In this document: positions 51,501 to 57,500 of the stretch, piece after piece
Position numbering within the stretch: the stretch's first letter is position 1
How the letters are laid out: every line of letters begins with the position of its first letter
Translations under genes and position numbers: made by a program
Notes under the pieces: generated by a model
What the model saw: the letters and a program-made list of their open reading frames with translations, nothing else
The model's database searches: none
What the model was told of the DNA's origin: nothing
Assembly: GCA_039566865.1 (NCBI GenBank)
Contig: CM076961.1
Span: forward strand, 15,275,501 to 15,339,500
From: Aurelia coerulea
Lineage: Eukaryota; Cnidaria; Scyphozoa; Semaeostomeae; Ulmaridae
Direction of reading: 5' to 3'
DNA length: 64,000 nucleotides

Positions 51501-54500
51501 AAATATACATCTGAATACAATAAGATATATGTACAAAATTAAAGATTTTTCGTGTCCCAACTGTCTCAACCTTGATTTAAAAGAGCATACCGAGGAGGCC
51601 TCTTTAATATTGTCGTGCCAAATAGAACCTGGTTAGAGATTTTCCTAACCGCAACACAATCAGCTTACGTAGCGTCTTTGTTTTGTGTTTGTCGTAGTCT
51701 TTCTACTTTCCGGCTATTTCAATTTTACAAAAGAAAGACTGCACACAGGAGAATTTTCCAAGATGTGAAGTACTTTGTGGTTCGTCCGGTACATATCCAG
51801 TACATGTTCGAAAGAAGAACCCATTTTTTTGCACATCATGTTTTTCAATTGATTTTGTTTTCAATTAAATTCATTCATTCATTTCGATTTGCAGAAAAAC
51901 GACATGGGCACTCCTCGAAAGAACAGTGGCAATGGAATGGAGGGATCAGAAAGGTCCTTACCCAGACCTTATTCCGGCACTCTTAACCAGTCATGGTCTC
52001 AGGCCTCGCTTCCATCATCTGAAGGTAGCACAAATGAGGTGCAACGGGCAGATAGCCAGCCACAACAACAGCCACAATCAAGGCCAAAAGAAAAGCCGAA
52101 AGCTAAGAAAGATCGCATGCCAAAAGTGACACTTCAAAGTGTCCTTGAGGATGATAATGTAGCTGTATGTTTGTTTGATACTTTCAAAGGTGTTAAGATC
52201 ACGTTCAAGTTTGGGATTCATGACGATGAACCCGAAGAAGTTGGTGATAAAATGGTAAGAAACCATGTTCAGTTCAGTTCAGTTCATATAATTTAAATTC
52301 CACTACATACAATTTCACAATGCAAACTAAACAAACAAATAAGCAGAACTACAAGGAAATAAAACAATACTTCAGAAAATTAATACATTGATGCAGAAAA
52401 TTAATACAATACAAAAGGTTTTCAAATTTAATTTAAGCACTTAAGACAGCAGCAACATTCTCGTTTTATTTGTAGTATTTGTAGCGGGTGTCTTGTAAAG
52501 AAGTACTCCCATTTGTATCATGCATAGCAGATCTGGTATACTACATAATCCTCGTGGTATCTTTGGGTGTTTCATCTATTTGTGCTTGTTCGTTAGAGTC
52601 GATCATCTGCTGTAAGGTGGAGGGAGTTCTTCTTTCTGAGACGCCTGAGTTATTCTTTTCTTAAATTTAATGTATATTTTTCCATTGATGTAAGTGGCTG
52701 CCGTAGTTGGAACTCGATGACATCATGTCCTTTCCAGCTATGGCAGCCACAGAATATTTATATTTCGTTGTAGTTCAGTTGTTTTTATCTGTGATATAAA
52801 ACAAGCAAAAAACAAACAAAAAGCATCTAAGGTTCTTTTGAAAATGAAAACCCACTTTTTAAAACATCGCCATTGAGTATCATTAGAAGACATGTCGTTA
52901 AACCAGTTGTCAAGCCAACTGTGTGCCCCAGCACCACGTTGGTTGCATTACTAAGCATCGTTTCCCACTTCAATCTTTGTGAACAATCTTTCTTCTTACA
53001 GATCGAAGCTGGCCATCTCAGGCATGAAAACACGGAGATCTTCACAGAGCAAATCCGACGAATAGTCGTAGAGGCCCAGAAGAAGATTACGAACGGTGAT
53101 ACTAAACCAGTGGAAACAAGCCAAGGAAAAGGGACTGAGGCAAAGCCACAAGTTGGTCCCGATGCTGCAACTAATAAAGAGAGATCTAGTAGCGCAAGCT
53201 GTACTGTGGAGACCAATAGCAGTACAGCATCGATGGCTGAGGTTGATAGGAGACAATCTGCCCCCGAGGTGAAGGCTCAAGCTGCAGAATCAAATAGTCC
53301 ACGAAACGAAACGCCGTCAAATGCGGAAATAAATCAAAAGGCCGTTGAGGATAAAGGTGCTCCGCAAGTAAACGATCCAGTGAAAAATGCGTCCACACAA
53401 CGTGATAAGAATGAGGAAGCGAAGAAGCTTGATTCCCAGAAGGAAGGAACTGATTCTAGGAAGACCTCCGATGGTCAGAGTAAGGTCACTGAAGTTCCTA
53501 ATAAGGTAGCAGGAGAAGTACAAACGGAGGTGAAAGTAAAGGAATCAGAGAAGCGTTTAGTAAGCCCAGAAGTCAAACCTGAAGGATCTGTTACTCAGCA
53601 AAAAGAAGAAGGTCTGCCATCAGCGGTAGCCAAAAAAGGGAGATTTGCCGTTTCTAAATCGACCCCAAAACTAAAAGAGTTAAATTCAAGTCAAGAAAAG
53701 GGCACTGATAATTCAAAGAAAGAGGAGGGGCCATCAGAGAGGAAAGTGTCCGGAGAAAGGAAACTTTCCACGGAGAGAAAACGGTCTGGAGAGGGAAATA
53801 AACCATTAGAAAGAACACTATCTGATGAAAGCAAATCAAAGCTCAATTCGATTGAGAAATTAGTAACTGAACAGCCAGCTACTGTTAAAACAGAAATCCA
53901 CTCAGATGGCAATAAATCACCTGAAGTGAAGGCTGTGTTTTCGCTGGACAGCAATGTGATTAAATTATTAGGTGCAGAAAGCGTTGGCAGTGAGGTTAGC
54001 CCCTCTGGTGAAGAGGATACCAAGCGTAAGAGCTCCAAAGAAGAGGGTACGTCTGGGATCAAAGAAGGTCTGGCTTCGCCTGTTGAGAAGGTTGACGTGT
54101 CATCGAATGCAGCTCCGTCAGGACAGCCAGCTTCCAAAGGAAGATTTCAAGTAAAGCAAATAGCTGCACCCGTGAAGGGCGTCCCATCCGTTGCTAGTGA
54201 CGAGAGCTTGGACGGAAAGTCAAACCAACTGGCAAACAAGGTAGCTGAGGCTAAGGTTGCTGTGGAAGAAGCACAAAAACAGGCCAGTAAACCACGAGCA
54301 CCCCATCCTGGTACGCCGAAGCATAAAAATCTGTCCAGGAGTAGTTCTAATGAAGACAAAAATTCGTCAAAGTCAGATCTCAATGACAGCGAATCCAAAA
54401 CACGAAAATCAGAACCAGAGAACCATAATGTACGCGTACCGCAACCAACTTTGAGAAGTCAAACATCATCCCCCCGTTCAACCCTAACACAACCCTTGTT

Positions 54501-57500
54501 CAGGGTAGGCAGTGGTGATGAGGTTGATGAAGCAAAGATTACTAATAAAAGGGACTCGCCAGGGGGTAGTCCTCGTAAATGTATGTCTCCCGTTGATTAT
54601 ACCAAACATGGACCTTTCGAGAGTGCAGATCAATCCAACAAGCCCACTCTATCGGAACAAGAGTTCTTTGCTTTTGCTAGTGACATTACAAGTGATAGAA
54701 CTATACCCCCGGATTTAATATCGGATACAAGCAGTGTTGCAAGTAGTTGCCTTGATTCACCAAGTCTTACTCCATCAAGTTCATTCGAAAACCTAATAAC
54801 TTTACAAGATAACACAAGAATGTCGCGTGCAGTTCAGTCAAGTTCTCAGACTACTGAAAAAGTTCCTTACGAACGGAGTACAAGTAGAAATGTGAGTAGT
54901 TTATTGCATCTTTCAGTTAAAGGTTCTTGGGCGACTGTCATGCATTTGTTCAGCCCTATTTGTTGAGCTGGCCTAATTTCATGCTGCATGAAAATGGTTT
55001 TTAATGTCGTTCAAGTCTGCAACATGTCACTGGAACTCCAGATGCGGCCTTCAGTCTTCGTCTTTTAATGCGTGCGATCGCACGGGCACGCATTGGCACA
55101 CGCATGGAGCTAATAATGCGAGCGATTTATCGCACGCATGAGTCAGATGTTTGACAATTATTTTTTGCTTTCTTAGGATAGCCTATCCTATTTGTTGAAC
55201 AATTAGAAAAGAGATATCTTATCGCGATCTTCTTTTATGTGCGATTTTTATCGCTGTAGCTAATCTGCTTCCTTGTTGCCACTGTGTTCTATGCTGTGGT
55301 AAGGTACAAAGAGGTCAAGAACTTGGAGAATTCTGATTTCCGGTTTTCCAATTGATTACGTGCAAAATTAACTTAAAGTAGATAAAGATTACCCCAAGTC
55401 ATTAACGGATTAAAAAGAACGTGGTAATTAGGAAGACTTGCAAGTTGGAGAAGGAAGGTAAACAACGTACTGAAACGCCTTTCTAAAGTTTGTAAGTTTG
55501 TGCAGCACAAAGCACGTGCCAAGTCCATGTTACATAAGCAGGAAAGTGCAAAAAATAATACAGGAGTGCTGTTATTTTTCGCTTCAAGATCTTTGTCGAT
55601 ATTAGCAGAAATCTCGACAATGAAGGTCGAAAGAAGATTTCATGCTTTCAAAATTTCATACGCAAATCAAAAGATTTTTGTTGGTAGTCAATATTATTTT
55701 CAATTGATTAAAGGATGATTTGCAGCAGCAGCTCCCCTCTGTCGCTCAGACACCTGTAACTGTTTCTTCTTTCAATGATTGTGCTAAGAAACTCTTTGAG
55801 AAGTCATAGCCGATGTTGTAAGAGAATCATTGCCGACTAACTGCTTTAGGTTTTCATGATTGAGCACTGCGTGGTAGCTGTTTTATGCCATCGATGTTAC
55901 AATTTTATAACTTTTTTGCCGTTTTTACTGCTCAGTTTCCTTTGAAATGGGAGAAAAATCTCCTGTTGTTAAAGTACGATGGAGAGAAATCTCCACTGCA
56001 AAGCAGTTGGGGTGGCAGGGAATGGACTGTTGACTTTGGACATGTTCAGCCCATTATTTTCTAGGCTGGCATTCCTTGTTAAGCACAAGTGCAGTAAAAA
56101 TGGCCGTATACAACGTTTGTCCAAGTCTACTGTACCTTGTTTTCTCAAGAGTATACCTGACTTGCTGTTTGTTAAATTCTTTCTTGGTCCATCTAACTTT
56201 TTCACAGTTGGTACCGCCTCTACGGGGTTTTCTTTCTTGAAGTTCCCATTATGAAGATGACAAAATCCCAATAATATATTGTGAGCTCATTTTTCTGGAA
56301 ACCCCAAATACCATCTTTTTTACAAAATCCCGAATCATAAAGTCTAAAACCGTTTTCCCGGTAAACCCCTTCACACATCTCTTCAAAGATCGAAGAAGGA
56401 TAAAGAAGGAGCTTTTGAACATGGAAGTTTTAAAAACGGAACAGTTTCAAAGCAAAACGCATTAGGAACCGATCTTTCAAATAGAAACACGAACAACGAA
56501 TCAAAACGGAATTCATGAAGATGTTTGTCTAATGCCAATGTTCCATGTTTGTTACAATAAGAATATGATAGGAACGATTTTTGGTGAAGAAAAACGGACA
56601 CAAACCAAAACTATCGAAAACAGATGAGTCGAAACAGTGCCTTAGACCATCTATGTAATACTTTAATCTTGGATACAAGTTTGATCATGAGTCCTGGCTG
56701 TAGTTGTTGCAATGCATATAATCAGTGCAGGTGATAAACGACTCGAACTCTCAAGAGAGACAGAGATATGTTTGAGTTATCACGTTTGCTATATATTAGT
56801 CCTAACTAAAGGGATACTGAATTTGCCAAGATACGGGGTATTTTACAATAACCAAGTTTGAGTTATCCAGGTTCTGTGGTATATGTTGGTATGCTTCTGA
56901 AATTGTTACCATCTTGAAACCAATCACGTAGTGAATTGAGAGTGTGAATCGCACGCATGGACAAAATTATGCGTGTGGTTTGCCACACACATGACTATTT
57001 TCTTACGACGAAGACTGGGCCTTATTTCTCCTTACGTTTGTCAAACATTAGACTGACGACGTGATTCCTTGTATTCGTTTAACGTTTTTAATCTGATGTT
57101 TATATTTTTACTCATACAAGGACTCACAACCAAACGGATTCAAAACAGAGACTAAAATCTCACGAGAGATCTGAAGAAAAATTGAGCGCCTTCCATCCTT
57201 CGAGCGTCGAAAGAAACGTCGAACATCGCTTCGAACAACGTTTCGAACGTTGCTTTGCTTCAAAAAGTCAAACTTTGATCTAATCAACCAATTAAACCCT
57301 AGGAATAGGCACGTGGTCTGACCTTATTAAGAACGTAGCGATCTGATTGGTCCCGCCGTGAACGCGGCAAAGATGGCCTAAATCAGTCCCCGTTTTGCAG
57401 CTGTATTGTCAAGAGTCTCAGTGTGAAGCCATAACATTTTTTCATTATTTTTTCATTTTTCATTATTTTTACACGGTAGCCCCGTCAATCGAGAGGATTG

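Noticed and set aside
52873..53001. Open frame upstream of WNK exon 11 continuing the 697-codon ORF
   Set aside because: Exon 10 ends within the second PF2-like domain and joins in phase at 53002, after a good TTCTTACAG acceptor; the upstream part is intron.
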